NCBI GenBank assembly: GCA_017529875.1
Contig: JAFXNC010000005.1
Coordinates: forward strand, 1-64,000
DNA from: Ruminococcus sp.
GTDB lineage: Bacteria; Bacillota; Clostridia; Oscillospirales; Ruminococcaceae
DNA: 64,000 bases
Direction: 5' to 3'
Part shown: one piece after another, positions 47,675 to 56,862 of the stretch
How the letters are laid out: each line of letters begins with the position of its first letter
How positions within the stretch are numbered: the stretch's first letter is position 1
Notes under the pieces: generated by a model
What the model was told of the DNA's origin: nothing
What the model saw: only the letters and a program-made list of their open reading frames with translations
Databases searched by the model: none
Translations under genes and position numbers: made by a program

Positions 47675-48079
47675 TTATATCTCAGGGTGGAGTTTCAGTA
47701 TCTCATAAATGTGCCCGATGTTGCCCTCTCCGGCGAAGCGTTTCATGTCGAAGAAGTCCTCATCGAGCGGCAGCCAGAGCAGCTCGTTTTCGGTGCCGGA
47801 GACCGGCTTTTCCTCTTTGAGCCTGCCGGCGTAGATCTCCACATAGCAGCCGTCGAGAGGGTAGTTGAAGCTCATGAGCAGCACTATCCCGATGTCCTCC
47901 CGGGTGAGGGAAGTTTCCTCGAACAGCTCCCGGTAGGCGGCGTCAAGATGATCTTCCTCAGGCTCGATCTTGCCGCTGACGAAATTGTATAGCCCCTTGT
48001 AGGGCTCTTTGAGCCGCCTGCACATCAGCCACCGCTGACCGTCCGGGTGCAGTACGGCTATGCAGTTATACCCCTGCAT
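47675..48079 (-). CDS. Nudix hydrolase
   Basis: About 134 residues. The Nudix box GKIEPEEDHLDAAYRELFEE then TSL fits G-x5-E-x7-R-E-x2-E-E, with Ser where Gly is usual. AAGGAG is 9 bases before the ATG at 48079. It cleaves a nucleoside-diphosphate-linked compound; the opening YNCIAVLHPDGQRWLMCRRL resembles MutT-like members. Confidence 0.9.
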   Translation of the reverse strand: MQGYNCIAVLHPDGQRWLMCRRLKEPYKGLYNFVSGKIEPEEDHLDAAYRELFEETSLTREDIGIVLLMSFNYPLDGCYVEIYAGRLKEEKPVSGTENELLWLPLDEDFFDMKRFAGEGNIGHIYEILKLHPEI

Positions 48080-48080
48080 T

Positions 48081-48713
48081 TTATTCAACTCCTTGCTTTC
48101 GGTAGTCCAGTCTCAGCAGCGCCTTGCCGTTGGGGAGCGCCTCGGATCCGCGGAGGATAATGCTGTATCCGATCTCCTTCATGGCAGCGGTCAGAGCGTC
48201 CTCCTCTGTCAGGTGATGCACCGCATCAAGGCCGTCAAAGGCATGAAGATAGGGCGAATCCGACACCCAGTCCCCCTCGCCGGTGTTGATCTGGATGACG
48301 CAGGAAACATACTCCGGGGCGGCCTGCATAACAGCCTTCTTGAACGCCTCAAAGCCGATATACTCGATGAGCAGGTCGGCAATAAGCAGCTGCGCCCGGG
48401 GCAGCTTATCCGTTTCACTCAGCAGGTCGATGCGCAGCAGGCGGAGCACGTCTGACAGCCCGGGGAAACGTTCTCCCGTCGCCCGCAGATAATCCCCGTT
48501 GATATCAACGCCGTACACCGCCCGGTACTTCTCCGGGTCAATATGCTCCAGGCCGTTGCCTCCCGCCACGCCGAGTATCAGGGCGGTACTTACAGGATAC
48601 GAACTGAGCTGAGCCTTCATAAGTAAATTGAGCTTTTGCAGCTGTCCCACAGAGCCCAGGCTCATATGGTTCTCGTAATCGCTGAGGGAGATGCTTTCCC
48701 AAGGATTGTTCAT
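48081..48713 (-). CDS. Class I SAM-dependent methyltransferase
   Basis: About 210 residues. ALILGVAGGNGLEHIDPEKY is the SAM-binding motif I, AVYGVDINGDYLRATGERFP motif II and PRAQLLIADLLIEYIGFEAF motif IV. The substrate is unknown. AAAGGA lies 8 bases before the ATG at 48713. Its stop is a base away from the Nudix start. Confidence 0.8.
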   Translation of the reverse strand: MNNPWESISLSDYENHMSLGSVGQLQKLNLLMKAQLSSYPVSTALILGVAGGNGLEHIDPEKYRAVYGVDINGDYLRATGERFPGLSDVLRLLRIDLLSETDKLPRAQLLIADLLIEYIGFEAFKKAVMQAAPEYVSCVIQINTGEGDWVSDSPYLHAFDGLDAVHHLTEEDALTAAMKEIGYSIILRGSEALPNGKALLRLDYRKQGVE

Positions 48714-48790
48714 CTGCATCATCCTTTCATCAGGTCTTGTGTACTATTATAGCATATCCCGCAGTGCATTTCAACCGTGCGGGAATAGTT

Positions 48791-48826
48791 TGCCCCGAGG
48801 CGGCCTGCTGACCGCTTCGGGGCATG
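48791..48826 (-). terminator. Terminator-like hairpin after the PHP gene
   Basis: TGCCCCGAGGCGG and CCGCTTCGGGGCA arms on a short loop. No long T-run follows. Confidence 0.65.
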
Positions 48827-48841
48827 GCGTCTGTTTCAGTC

Positions 48842-49690
48842 TCACAGCGCGTTTATCAGGTATCTGCCTTCGTCGGCTTGCAGCTGCTCTCTCAGCCGGA
48901 TCAGAGAGCCCTCTGCTCCGGTGCCGAGTGCTATGTCCGGTTTCACGGTTCCGTGATAGTCCGAGCCGCAGGAGATCATCAGTCCGTACTTGCCTGCAAG
49001 TTCAAGATACTGCATCGCCATTTGCAGGGTGTGCCTGCTGTAATACACCTCGATAGCGTCAAGTCCAGCGGCCTTGAAAGCCCCGGTGAACTCGTCCAGC
49101 TCCGCATCCGAGAGCTTCATCTGATAGGGGTGCGCCAGTACCGCCAGCCCGCCTGCACCGTGTATCAGCTCCGCCGTCTCGGCGTAGGGGACACGGTACT
49201 TCTTGATGGCGTTGACTCCGGGGGTGTCGAGATACCGGTCGAAAGCCTCCTGGATGCCGGACACATACCCCAGCGCCATCATCTCTCTTGCGATGTGGGG
49301 CTTGCCGGCATTTCCTGCGGAGGCGTTGATCTTGTCGGCGTCCAGGATGATGCCCTGCTTTGCAAGATGCTCGCAGATCAGGTGGGTGCGCTCGAAGCGG
49401 GTCCTGGTACACCTGTCAAGGGCGCTGAGCAGGTCGCTGTTGTTTACGTCCACCCCGAGCCCGAGGATGTGCAGCTGGTGATGCTCCCTGCCGGTGATCT
49501 CCACGCCGGGGATGAAGCGCAGCCCCGCCTTCTGTGCGGCGGCCCCGGCCTCTGCGCAGCCCTTCACGGTGTCGTGGTCGGTGAGGGCTATGGCTGTCAG
49601 TCCCAGACTGTGAGCCTTTTCAATGAGCCCGGCAGGGGAGTCGGTGCCGTCGGAGGCGGTGGAATGGGTATGAAGGTCGTAGAGTATCAT
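48842..49690 (-). CDS. PHP-domain phosphoesterase (YciV/RNase AM-like)
   Basis: 282 residues. Metal ligands appear as YDLHTHSTASDG, ALTDHDTVKG, FIPGVEITG, HIARE, VLAHPYQM and SCGSDYHG in family order. Such proteins hydrolyse 3',5'-nucleoside bisphosphates and trim RNA 5' ends with Mn2+. Length is normal. It lies 24 bases after the propeller-GGDEF gene. Confidence 0.9.
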   Translation of the reverse strand: MILYDLHTHSTASDGTDSPAGLIEKAHSLGLTAIALTDHDTVKGCAEAGAAAQKAGLRFIPGVEITGREHHQLHILGLGVDVNNSDLLSALDRCTRTRFERTHLICEHLAKQGIILDADKINASAGNAGKPHIAREMMALGYVSGIQEAFDRYLDTPGVNAIKKYRVPYAETAELIHGAGGLAVLAHPYQMKLSDAELDEFTGAFKAAGLDAIEVYYSRHTLQMAMQYLELAGKYGLMISCGSDYHGTVKPDIALGTGAEGSLIRLREQLQADEGRYLINAL

Positions 49691-49714
49691 GGTATCACTC
49701 CTGTAAAACCGGTC

Positions 49715-52700
49715 TTAGCTGCCGATGCTCTGTATCTCGAAGGCCGCCTTGATGTGCTTGGCGTTGTCGGGCTTTTCCCAGCTGTTGGTGATGCGGACGG
49801 CGGCCTTTACTGCGTCACCGCCCGAGAGGTCTGTGAGCAGCACGAAGAAGCTTCCGGAATATTTGCTGACCACGTCGTACTTTTTAAGTCCCACGATAAG
49901 ATGATCCTCAAAGCAGTCGAGGATATCCTCGGGGATCTTGTCCTTGCCGGAAAGGGTGAACCGCACTATCGCAGAGGATGCCATATTGAGCTTGGACGCC
50001 CGGCAGAGATACTTGTAGATGACCTGGAGCTTGTCGAAGGTCACGCAGTAAGCGCCCTTGCCCTCGTTGCGCTCGGCGATGATCTTGATGATCTGCGAAA
50101 GGTCGCCGGAGCCGGCAGTCTCGTCCTCAAACTGAGTGGAGCTCTTTTTGTAGAAGGAGCAGCCGTGCTTGCCGTTTTGCTTGACCGCATAGAGCGCCTT
50201 GTCAGCCAGCTTGAACAGCTCGTGGAAGTCTGTGCCGCTGTCGGGGGTCTTTACGGCGCCTATGGAGGTGCCTATGGGGATGTTCATATCCTCGCCCATG
50301 AACTCCTTGGCGGAGATCACCAGCTCCCGGTTAAGGAACCGCGTTATGCTTTCGGTCTCTTCTTCGGTGCCGTTTTTGATGAAGCCCACGAACTCGTCGC
50401 CGCCCATGCGCCCTCTGATGTTGCCCTCGCCCAGGGCTTCGGTTATGAGCTGGGCAAAGCGTATCAGCACTCTGTCGCCCATTTCGTGACCGTAAAGGTC
50501 GTTGACCAGCTTGAAGCTGTCCAGGTCTATCATCATCAGCACGCCGGCGTCTTCGGCGCAGGACTTTTCAAGGGCTTTAACCGACCCTGCCTTGTTGAGC
50601 AGTCCGGTCATGGGGTCGGTGGAGATCTCACGCTGGAGCTTTCTGATCCTCAGCGCTCTGCGGTTGAAGGTGACGAACACCCACAACAGGTACATGGACA
50701 GCTGTATGATAACGAACATCAGGTACACCTTGAAGTACCAGTACTCATACATAACAGCTTCCTTCTCGATGGGGATGATCTCCTCCTTGAGCACCGCGCC
50801 GGTGAGGTCGTCGAGGATGTTGATGTGCAGGTAGTACTTGCCGTAGGGAAGGTTTGTAAATGAAAGGGGAGTGATCTCGTTCTGATAGCAGGTGATACCG
50901 TTATCGTCGGAGCCGTCAAGGTAGTAGTGTATCTTGGGATTGGAGAGGGAGAAGTTGTTCACCGCGATGTTGAGTACGACTCGCCCTGTCTCCGAGGGGA
51001 TGACCCATTTGCCGTCAACGCCGCTTATGGTGCGGCTGTCGGCCTCAATGGATTTTAAGTGCATCTGATAATTAGTGTCCGAGGTGCCGTAGTCCCCTGC
51101 GGAGATCATTCTCACGCCGTCGGTGCAGCAGAGGTAGAGATAGCCGTCCTCAAGGAGGTTCCAGGAGTTGGCGGTGAAAGTAGTATTGAAGCCCCAGCTG
51201 TCGTTGAGCAGGGTGCAGGAGTACTCGCCGTCTTCAAGGAGCTTGTCCTCCGGCACGATGAACATTCCCGCGCTGGATGTGATGTAGCAGCTGCCGGTGT
51301 CCGAGATCAGTATGTCGTAGTTGTTGGAGTAGGGAAAGTTTTCAAGCCTTTTGACTTTGCCGCCCTGATCGAAGAACAGGCCGTTGCTGGTGACGTAGAG
51401 ATAGCCGCCTGTGCACTTGACTATCCTCATGACGACCGCAGTTTCAAGGCCTTCCTCCACTCCGATATGCCCGGCTACCTTGTTGTTCTTGATGATGTAG
51501 ATGCCGTCGCCGTCGGAGGCCGCCAGCACCGCGCCGTCATCTCTCTCCTTCATGGAGAGGATATAGCGGTTGTTGAGACCCTCTCTGTCGGTTAGTGAGA
51601 GCTCGGTCTTGCCGTCCCGCAGGAAGGTGAGCCCCACATTGGAGGCCGCCAGTATGCGCCCGTCGGAGAGCTCCAGCACGGAACGGAATTTCATGCCGCT
51701 GAGCTCCTTGTTTTCGGTGCTGATGCACTGTACCGCGCCGTCCTTGCCGATGCGCACCAGTCCGTGCTTGCCGTAGGTGGAGATCCAGATGTCTCCGTGG
51801 GAGTCCTTGTAGATGTTTCTGACACGGTCCTCGCTGAGCAGCTCGGTGGCCTCGGTCTCGATGACCTTGTCGGAGTTGAGGTCGAGGATCGTCAGGCCGC
51901 TGTCGGTGCCCACGTAGAGGGCGTTGTTATCCTTGAATACCGCATTGACCGCCTTGTCGGGGAGCTTTGCCCTGCCGAACAGATCTTTGAACGGCGTGCG
52001 GGAGTACTTCATGAGACCCTGCTTGCTGGATGCGAACCATATGTTGTTCTGGGCGTCCACGCAGACATCGCTGATAGCGCCGTTGTAGCCGGATACTGTC
52101 ATATCGTAGGGAGTATCATCGGTGCAGTCTATGTAGCCCAGGCCGTTTTCACAGCAGTAGTAGAGACCTGTTCCCTCTGCATCCGGTCTCATGCGGTTGC
52201 AGTACTCTGCGTCTTTCAGCTCCAGCTGACCGACCTTCCTGAACTCCTCCCCGGAGACCTTGAACTTTTCTATGAGCGCGGTGCTGGTGCCCACATACAC
52301 CGTATCCCCGAGACGTGCCGCCACGCGGAACTGTGTATCCGCGACAGTGCACTGGGTAGTGGTCAGCAGCATATCGTCTTTAAAGAGAAAGAGCTGTCCG
52401 GCGTTGGTGACGCCTGCCACGCTGCCGTCGTCAAAGGATATCAAGGACTGTACGTGCATGACCTCTTTCCACTCGTAGTAGGTCTTGATGCTGCCCTCCG
52501 GGGTGATCTTGGACACGGACAGCGCCGTGCCGACGTAGACGTTCCCGGCGGAGTCTTCGCAGATAGCTCTGACCGAATCGGAATCAAGACCGTTGGCGGT
52601 GCTGTAATGTACGCTGCTGCCGTTGGAGGGGTCATAGCAGACTATACCGCTGTCGTTGGTGCCCACCCACAGGCGCCCCTTGGAGTCGGTGAGGAGCTCC

Positions 52701-53494
52701 TTGACAGTCCGGATGCTGTTGTGGAGCTGAGTTTCCTCGAACTTTATTCCGTCGTACATATAGAGCCCCGAATAGGTGCCTACCCACAGGTAGCCGTCGC
52801 GGGTCTGGGTCACGGAGTTTACGGATGAATTGAAGATGCCGTCCTTGCTGGAATAGGTGACGGTGTCGTAATCAATGTCAAAGCCCTCAGCCTCGGCTCT
52901 CAGCCGGGGAGTTATAACGGAGGAGAACGCCAGCATCATCGCCAGTGCAGCGGCGGCGGCCTTAGCAGCCTTGCCGTGGTTTCCGCCCTTGCCTCCGAGG
53001 AAGGGCTTTGTCACCCTCAGCACGAACACCGCTATGAACAGCGATACCACCCTGTCCGGCAGATCCACGAAGGCCTCTGCGGCGATGGTGTTGAAGCTGT
53101 GGGAGCTTACGTTGCGCTCCAGCATGGCTTTGAGGGCTTCGCCCCAGATGTTGCTGCTGCTGCCGTCCCCAATTGAAAGGTTCAGGGGTATGCAGATGAC
53201 GGTGGACACCAGCCCTGTCAGCAGCCCTACTGAAACGGTATACAGCTTGTCATAGCGTTTGTTGTTGGGCATGAGCAGTCCCACGATTATAGCTACCGTG
53301 GCAGCTACGGCATAGAATGCCGGCGAGTTGCCGTTGATGAGCCATACGGCCATGGATGAGCCGAAGGCCGTCAGCATACCTGCGGCAGGCCCCAGCTCCA
53401 TAGCCGCAGCCATAGTGCCGACAGTGTCCAGCCAGAAAGGCAGCTCAAAGGACTGCGCCACAAAGAACAGACCCACATTGAGCCAAGACAGCAC
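49715..53494 (-). CDS. Membrane propeller receptor with GGDEF diguanylate cyclase
   Basis: At least 1259 residues. About five membrane helices (to residue 200) precede two seven-bladed Reg_prop-type propellers, recognisable by repeats such as DGYLWVGTYSGLYMYDG and KGRLWVGTNDSGIVCYD. A Y_Y_Y-like beta domain and a membrane helix near 905-925 follow. The GGDEF domain has GRMGGDEF (1031-1035) and so should make c-di-GMP. A second, degenerate GGDEF-like segment (VSKYSGSFFVLLTD) ends it. The GTG at 53494 starts inside the first helix; see the finding on an ATT/ATA start at about 53550. Confidence 0.88.
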   Translation of the reverse strand: MLSWLNVGLFFVAQSFELPFWLDTVGTMAAAMELGPAAGMLTAFGSSMAVWLINGNSPAFYAVAATVAIIVGLLMPNNKRYDKLYTVSVGLLTGLVSTVICIPLNLSIGDGSSSNIWGEALKAMLERNVSSHSFNTIAAEAFVDLPDRVVSLFIAVFVLRVTKPFLGGKGGNHGKAAKAAAAALAMMLAFSSVITPRLRAEAEGFDIDYDTVTYSSKDGIFNSSVNSVTQTRDGYLWVGTYSGLYMYDGIKFEETQLHNSIRTVKELLTDSKGRLWVGTNDSGIVCYDPSNGSSVHYSTANGLDSDSVRAICEDSAGNVYVGTALSVSKITPEGSIKTYYEWKEVMHVQSLISFDDGSVAGVTNAGQLFLFKDDMLLTTTQCTVADTQFRVAARLGDTVYVGTSTALIEKFKVSGEEFRKVGQLELKDAEYCNRMRPDAEGTGLYYCCENGLGYIDCTDDTPYDMTVSGYNGAISDVCVDAQNNIWFASSKQGLMKYSRTPFKDLFGRAKLPDKAVNAVFKDNNALYVGTDSGLTILDLNSDKVIETEATELLSEDRVRNIYKDSHGDIWISTYGKHGLVRIGKDGAVQCISTENKELSGMKFRSVLELSDGRILAASNVGLTFLRDGKTELSLTDREGLNNRYILSMKERDDGAVLAASDGDGIYIIKNNKVAGHIGVEEGLETAVVMRIVKCTGGYLYVTSNGLFFDQGGKVKRLENFPYSNNYDILISDTGSCYITSSAGMFIVPEDKLLEDGEYSCTLLNDSWGFNTTFTANSWNLLEDGYLYLCCTDGVRMISAGDYGTSDTNYQMHLKSIEADSRTISGVDGKWVIPSETGRVVLNIAVNNFSLSNPKIHYYLDGSDDNGITCYQNEITPLSFTNLPYGKYYLHINILDDLTGAVLKEEIIPIEKEAVMYEYWYFKVYLMFVIIQLSMYLLWVFVTFNRRALRIRKLQREISTDPMTGLLNKAGSVKALEKSCAEDAGVLMMIDLDSFKLVNDLYGHEMGDRVLIRFAQLITEALGEGNIRGRMGGDEFVGFIKNGTEEETESITRFLNRELVISAKEFMGEDMNIPIGTSIGAVKTPDSGTDFHELFKLADKALYAVKQNGKHGCSFYKKSSTQFEDETAGSGDLSQIIKIIAERNEGKGAYCVTFDKLQVIYKYLCRASKLNMASSAIVRFTLSGKDKIPEDILDCFEDHLIVGLKKYDVVSKYSGSFFVLLTDLSGGDAVKAAVRITNSWEKPDNAKHIKAAFEIQSIGS

Positions 53495-53628
53495 CGCTAT
53501 GGTTATGAAGTTTCTGATGCTGGGTCGGAACAGCAGTTTTTCTCTTATAATATCATTCCCCCGGGGGCAGTATGATGTTGCTTAACATATTATACCATGT
53601 CATGCAGAGGCTTGTCAATGCTCCCCGC

Positions 53629-54438
53629 TCACAGCTCCGCCCAGTACTCTGTGACGTTGAGCACAGTTTCTCCGTCTATCATGGAGGCGCAGGGGCGGGA
53701 GAACCTGACATGGACTTTATTGCCGGTGAATATGCTGACGATATCCGTGCGGCTGACGTGCTTGCCCTCAAAGAAGGAGGGGAAGACTTTGAGAAGCTTC
53801 AGCCTCGACTTGCAGCAGGACACCACCACCGTCAGGTGATCTGAGCTCCTGTCCTGATCGGGGGCAGCCTTCATGCCGCCGCCGTAGAAACGCCCCTTCA
53901 TGGTGGGTGCCATCCAGACGTGGTCGAACTTGTATTTCTTGCCGTCCACCTCGACTATGGCCTTGCAGGGGCTGAACCCCCACAGCAGACCCTTTACCGC
54001 GATGCCGGCATAGTTTATCTTCTTGTTGGGCTGCTTGGCCCTGATCTTGTCGGCCACCTCGCAGCAGTAGCCGTCGATGCCGAGAGCCATGTTGTTTATG
54101 AACTTATATGACTTGCCCTTGACCGTCACCGTAGGCAGCCCGGTAAGATAGGGGTTGAGCAGCACCTCGCCGTCGGCAGGCTGGTCGATGTCGTGGAGAA
54201 AATCGTTGCCGGTGCCGTTGCCCCGGAACCATATCTTGTTTTTCAGCTTGGTCAGGTCGATGTGGTTGATGAGGTAGTTGATAGTGCCGTCGCCGCCGAT
54301 GAGCACCACCTCGTCCTCGGGGGCGAGGTCAGAGAAGAATTCAGGGTAGTTGAGCTTTGTGGCGTCGATGAGTTTTGCTCCCTGTGCCTTGACCTTGATG
54401 CCGTTGTTGGACTTGGGATTGTAAACATAGTACTTCAT
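53629..54438 (-). CDS. Diacylglycerol/lipid kinase family protein, second copy
   Basis: 269 residues from MKYYVYNPKSNNGIKVKAQG; AAGGAG is 9 bases before the ATG at 54438. The nucleotide-binding block VVLIGGDGTINYLINH and FRGNGTGNDFLHDI correspond to the GGDGT and following motifs. Much shorter and divergent compared with the copy at 25935. Substrate unknown. Confidence 0.88.
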   Translation of the reverse strand: MKYYVYNPKSNNGIKVKAQGAKLIDATKLNYPEFFSDLAPEDEVVLIGGDGTINYLINHIDLTKLKNKIWFRGNGTGNDFLHDIDQPADGEVLLNPYLTGLPTVTVKGKSYKFINNMALGIDGYCCEVADKIRAKQPNKKINYAGIAVKGLLWGFSPCKAIVEVDGKKYKFDHVWMAPTMKGRFYGGGMKAAPDQDRSSDHLTVVVSCCKSRLKLLKVFPSFFEGKHVSRTDIVSIFTGNKVHVRFSRPCASMIDGETVLNVTEYWAEL

Positions 54439-54677
54439 AGAACACACTCCTTTTTATATAAGATCCGCTGATACTATTCTACCACATCTTTCCTGGTATT
54501 TCAACAGGGGATAGGGATTTTTTTCACCGCTCCAGCCAGTCATGAACGGCTTGTCGGGTGTGCCAAAAATGACACTTGCCTACATTATATATATATAATG
54601 TGTCACGACCCGGCTGTGTCAGGCCTATGGCACGGAAAACCATATGAATTTTTTTTGGATTTTCTTTCGATTTCCGA

Positions 54678-54706
54678 TTGACAAAAAAAGGTTTTAGTGC
54701 TATAAT
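54678..54706 (+). promoter_or_regulatory. Near-consensus promoter of the secreted-protein operon
   Basis: TTGACA (54678-54683) and TATAAT (54701-54706) with 17 bases between. A palindromic TATATATA run lies at about 54584-54600, upstream. This is the best promoter in the window, implying strong expression. Confidence 0.9.
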
Positions 54707-54790
54707 GATTATTGGATTAGTTAAAATATATTGCATAATATTCTTTCGTTTACATTTCAGAAACAATTAAAACGGAGGTCACGGATATAC

Positions 54791-55360
54791 ATGAGCGAAA
54801 ACAATGGGATCACGATTTCTAAAAAGCAGCTGATAGTCATTGCGGCAGTCGTTGTGGTACTGCTGGCAGGCGCTATCATTGTGGGACTTAACTTCAAGAA
54901 CTGGTTCGGCGACAAGGACGAGGGTTCCTCGGCTGCTGCTGCGGCGCAGTCTGCGGCTGATACATCCAGCAAGACCGGCGGCGGGATAGTTCTTGACCCC
55001 AATGCCGGAGAGTACACCGGCGAGAAGCCCAAGGACAAGGGCGGAGTAGCCGAGGGCATCAAGATACCCGGTTATCCGTCGATAACCATAGCCAAGGACA
55101 CCCAGGATGTGCGGATGTCCCTGCTCAACCCGGAGGGCAACCCCTGCTACTTCAAGTTCGTCATCGTCCTCAAGGACACCGATGAGACCATCTATGAGTC
55201 CATGTACGTAGAGCCCGGCAAGTCCATCTCCGACGTACACCTGACAAGGGCTCTCGAAGCAGGCGAATACACCGCTGTTATCAAGATCTCAACTATCTCC
55301 CTCGACGGAGAGACGCCTCTCAACGGCGCCAACGTCGAGACAAAGCTTATCGTTAAATAG
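54791..55360 (+). CDS. Membrane-anchored extracellular protein, operon gene 1
   Basis: 189 residues from MSENNGITISKKQLIVIAAV; GGAGG lies 11 bases upstream. One N-terminal membrane helix (QLIVIAAVVVVLLAGAIIVG) is followed by an Ala/Ser linker and an extracellular beta domain (EGIKIPGYPSITIAKDTQDV, then YVEPGKSISDVHLTRALEAG). It ends like the later subunits, with AGEYTAVIKIS. No family recognised. It could be a base or assembly protein, since it is the only operon member held by an N-terminal anchor. Confidence 0.75.
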   Translation: MSENNGITISKKQLIVIAAVVVVLLAGAIIVGLNFKNWFGDKDEGSSAAAAAQSAADTSSKTGGGIVLDPNAGEYTGEKPKDKGGVAEGIKIPGYPSITIAKDTQDVRMSLLNPEGNPCYFKFVIVLKDTDETIYESMYVEPGKSISDVHLTRALEAGEYTAVIKISTISLDGETPLNGANVETKLIVK

Positions 55361-55376
55361 AAAGGAGGTTGAAAAA

Positions 55377-56825
55377 ATGACCAGGAAAAAGGTGCTTTCA
55401 ATTCTCTGCGCTGCGGCGCTGACGGCTTCGCTGGCATCGGGATTTCCCCGGGATATCGCAGACAGCATCGGCGCTGTTTTAGGTGCGGACGCTCTCGATG
55501 CGTCCGGTGAATGCGAGAAGAACTGTGTATACACCTTTGACTCGGATACCGGCGTACTGACTATCAGCGCGGGTGATTCGGGTGAAGATGCTGTTATCGG
55601 AAACGTTTTCCAATACGAAGGAGAGATTTTGTCAGTCGTTATTAATGACGGCGTCACCGGTATCGGATCAGGTACGTTCTGGGGCAGCCAGTTTATAAAA
55701 ACTGTTTACATCCCCGGATCGGTAACGGAAATAGGCTCTGATGCTTTCTATATCTGCGTGGGCATCACCGATGTATACTGCAATTTCGACCCCGTTAATC
55801 TTACCTGGACCGAGGGCGGCTTTGTTGATGATTTCAACAGAAGCGGCGTTATGACCAAGCTCCACTGTCCGTCGGATTGTTACGATGACTTTTATCAAAA
55901 GCTCGACGGTGAGGTAAATGTACAGATAGTCGGAGATCTTCCGAGCCTGTCCGGAATGGAAAGGGTCGCCGAAGTTCCCGCAACCTGCATTTCAAGCGGT
56001 AGTATTGCATATTATGTTGATCCTGACACCGGCACAAAATACTCTGACAGGCAAAAGACTTCAGTCCTCTCGGACAACGACATCGTTATCCCGCCTGACG
56101 CCGTAAACGGTCACAGCTGGAGCGGCTGGTATATCGAGACTCCTGCAACATCCACCCAAAAAGGTGTTCAGCAGTGTGACTGCGTGTTCTGCGGCAGTAA
56201 CAAGCAGAGAGAATATGAATACTCCACCGATCCGTATTATGTTGTGACTATCCCTGCTTCTGTCACCGTCGGCGAGACTGCTTCTATGAGTCTTGAATTC
56301 TGGGGAGACCTGAACAAGTATTCCGAGAATCTCGATCCTAATGAGTCCAACACGCAACCGGAGTTCAGCGGAAAAGGCATATATGTATATGTTGACGAGA
56401 TAAACGGCAAACCTATTTCAGAAACCAATAATCAGCTGGTGCTCAACAGGCAGACAGAAGGCTCCGACGATCATCAGGCGGACTCGCTCAAGTATTCAGT
56501 CACAGCCTGCAATTATTACATGACCTCAAGCTATGACGAAGAGCTGGAATCCACCGTGTATTCTACTCAGAAAGGCCAGCCGTATCCTCTTTTGAGTCGT
56601 ATCCAAGTAATGCAGGGCTTTCTTGAGGTTACTTCGCGCAATGTACGCGAGGACTCTGCCGAGCTTGAATTCATCATTGATTCTGATGATGAAGCGAATG
56701 CAAAACCTGGTAACTACTACGGCACGCTGACCTTCCGTATCGCGCTCGTGGATGGTACATACAATATGGAAGGCAGTATCAATTACGGCGCAGCAGATTC
56801 AAGCCCGTTCTATCTGCACCAATAA
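55377..56825 (+). CDS. Secreted BspA-type LRR protein with VTIP domain, operon gene 2
   Basis: 482 residues. Signal peptide to about 35. Two BspA-type leucine-rich repeats at about 80-125 (VVINDGVTGIGSGTFWGSQF; VYIPGSVTEIGSDAFYICVG). A middle part has two Cys pairs (QQCDCVFCGSNKQ). The VTIP module starts YYVVTIPASVTVGETASMSL near 286 and ends GNYYGTLTFRI near 455. Type of binding unknown; BspA repeats usually mediate adhesion. AGGAGG precedes the ATG by 8 bases. Confidence 0.8.
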   Translation: MTRKKVLSILCAAALTASLASGFPRDIADSIGAVLGADALDASGECEKNCVYTFDSDTGVLTISAGDSGEDAVIGNVFQYEGEILSVVINDGVTGIGSGTFWGSQFIKTVYIPGSVTEIGSDAFYICVGITDVYCNFDPVNLTWTEGGFVDDFNRSGVMTKLHCPSDCYDDFYQKLDGEVNVQIVGDLPSLSGMERVAEVPATCISSGSIAYYVDPDTGTKYSDRQKTSVLSDNDIVIPPDAVNGHSWSGWYIETPATSTQKGVQQCDCVFCGSNKQREYEYSTDPYYVVTIPASVTVGETASMSLEFWGDLNKYSENLDPNESNTQPEFSGKGIYVYVDEINGKPISETNNQLVLNRQTEGSDDHQADSLKYSVTACNYYMTSSYDEELESTVYSTQKGQPYPLLSRIQVMQGFLEVTSRNVREDSAELEFIIDSDDEANAKPGNYYGTLTFRIALVDGTYNMEGSINYGAADSSPFYLHQ

Positions 56826-56862
56826 TTCAGTATAGGCAAATCCATACTAAGGAGGTATGATA

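Noticed and set aside
48824-50863. Plus-strand open frame of about 680 codons opposite the PHP and GGDEF genes
   Set aside because: It overlaps two convincing minus-strand genes and crosses their boundary; its composition is typical of an antisense shadow. The same holds for long plus-strand frames at 51764-52828, 27413-28501 and 25833-26960.
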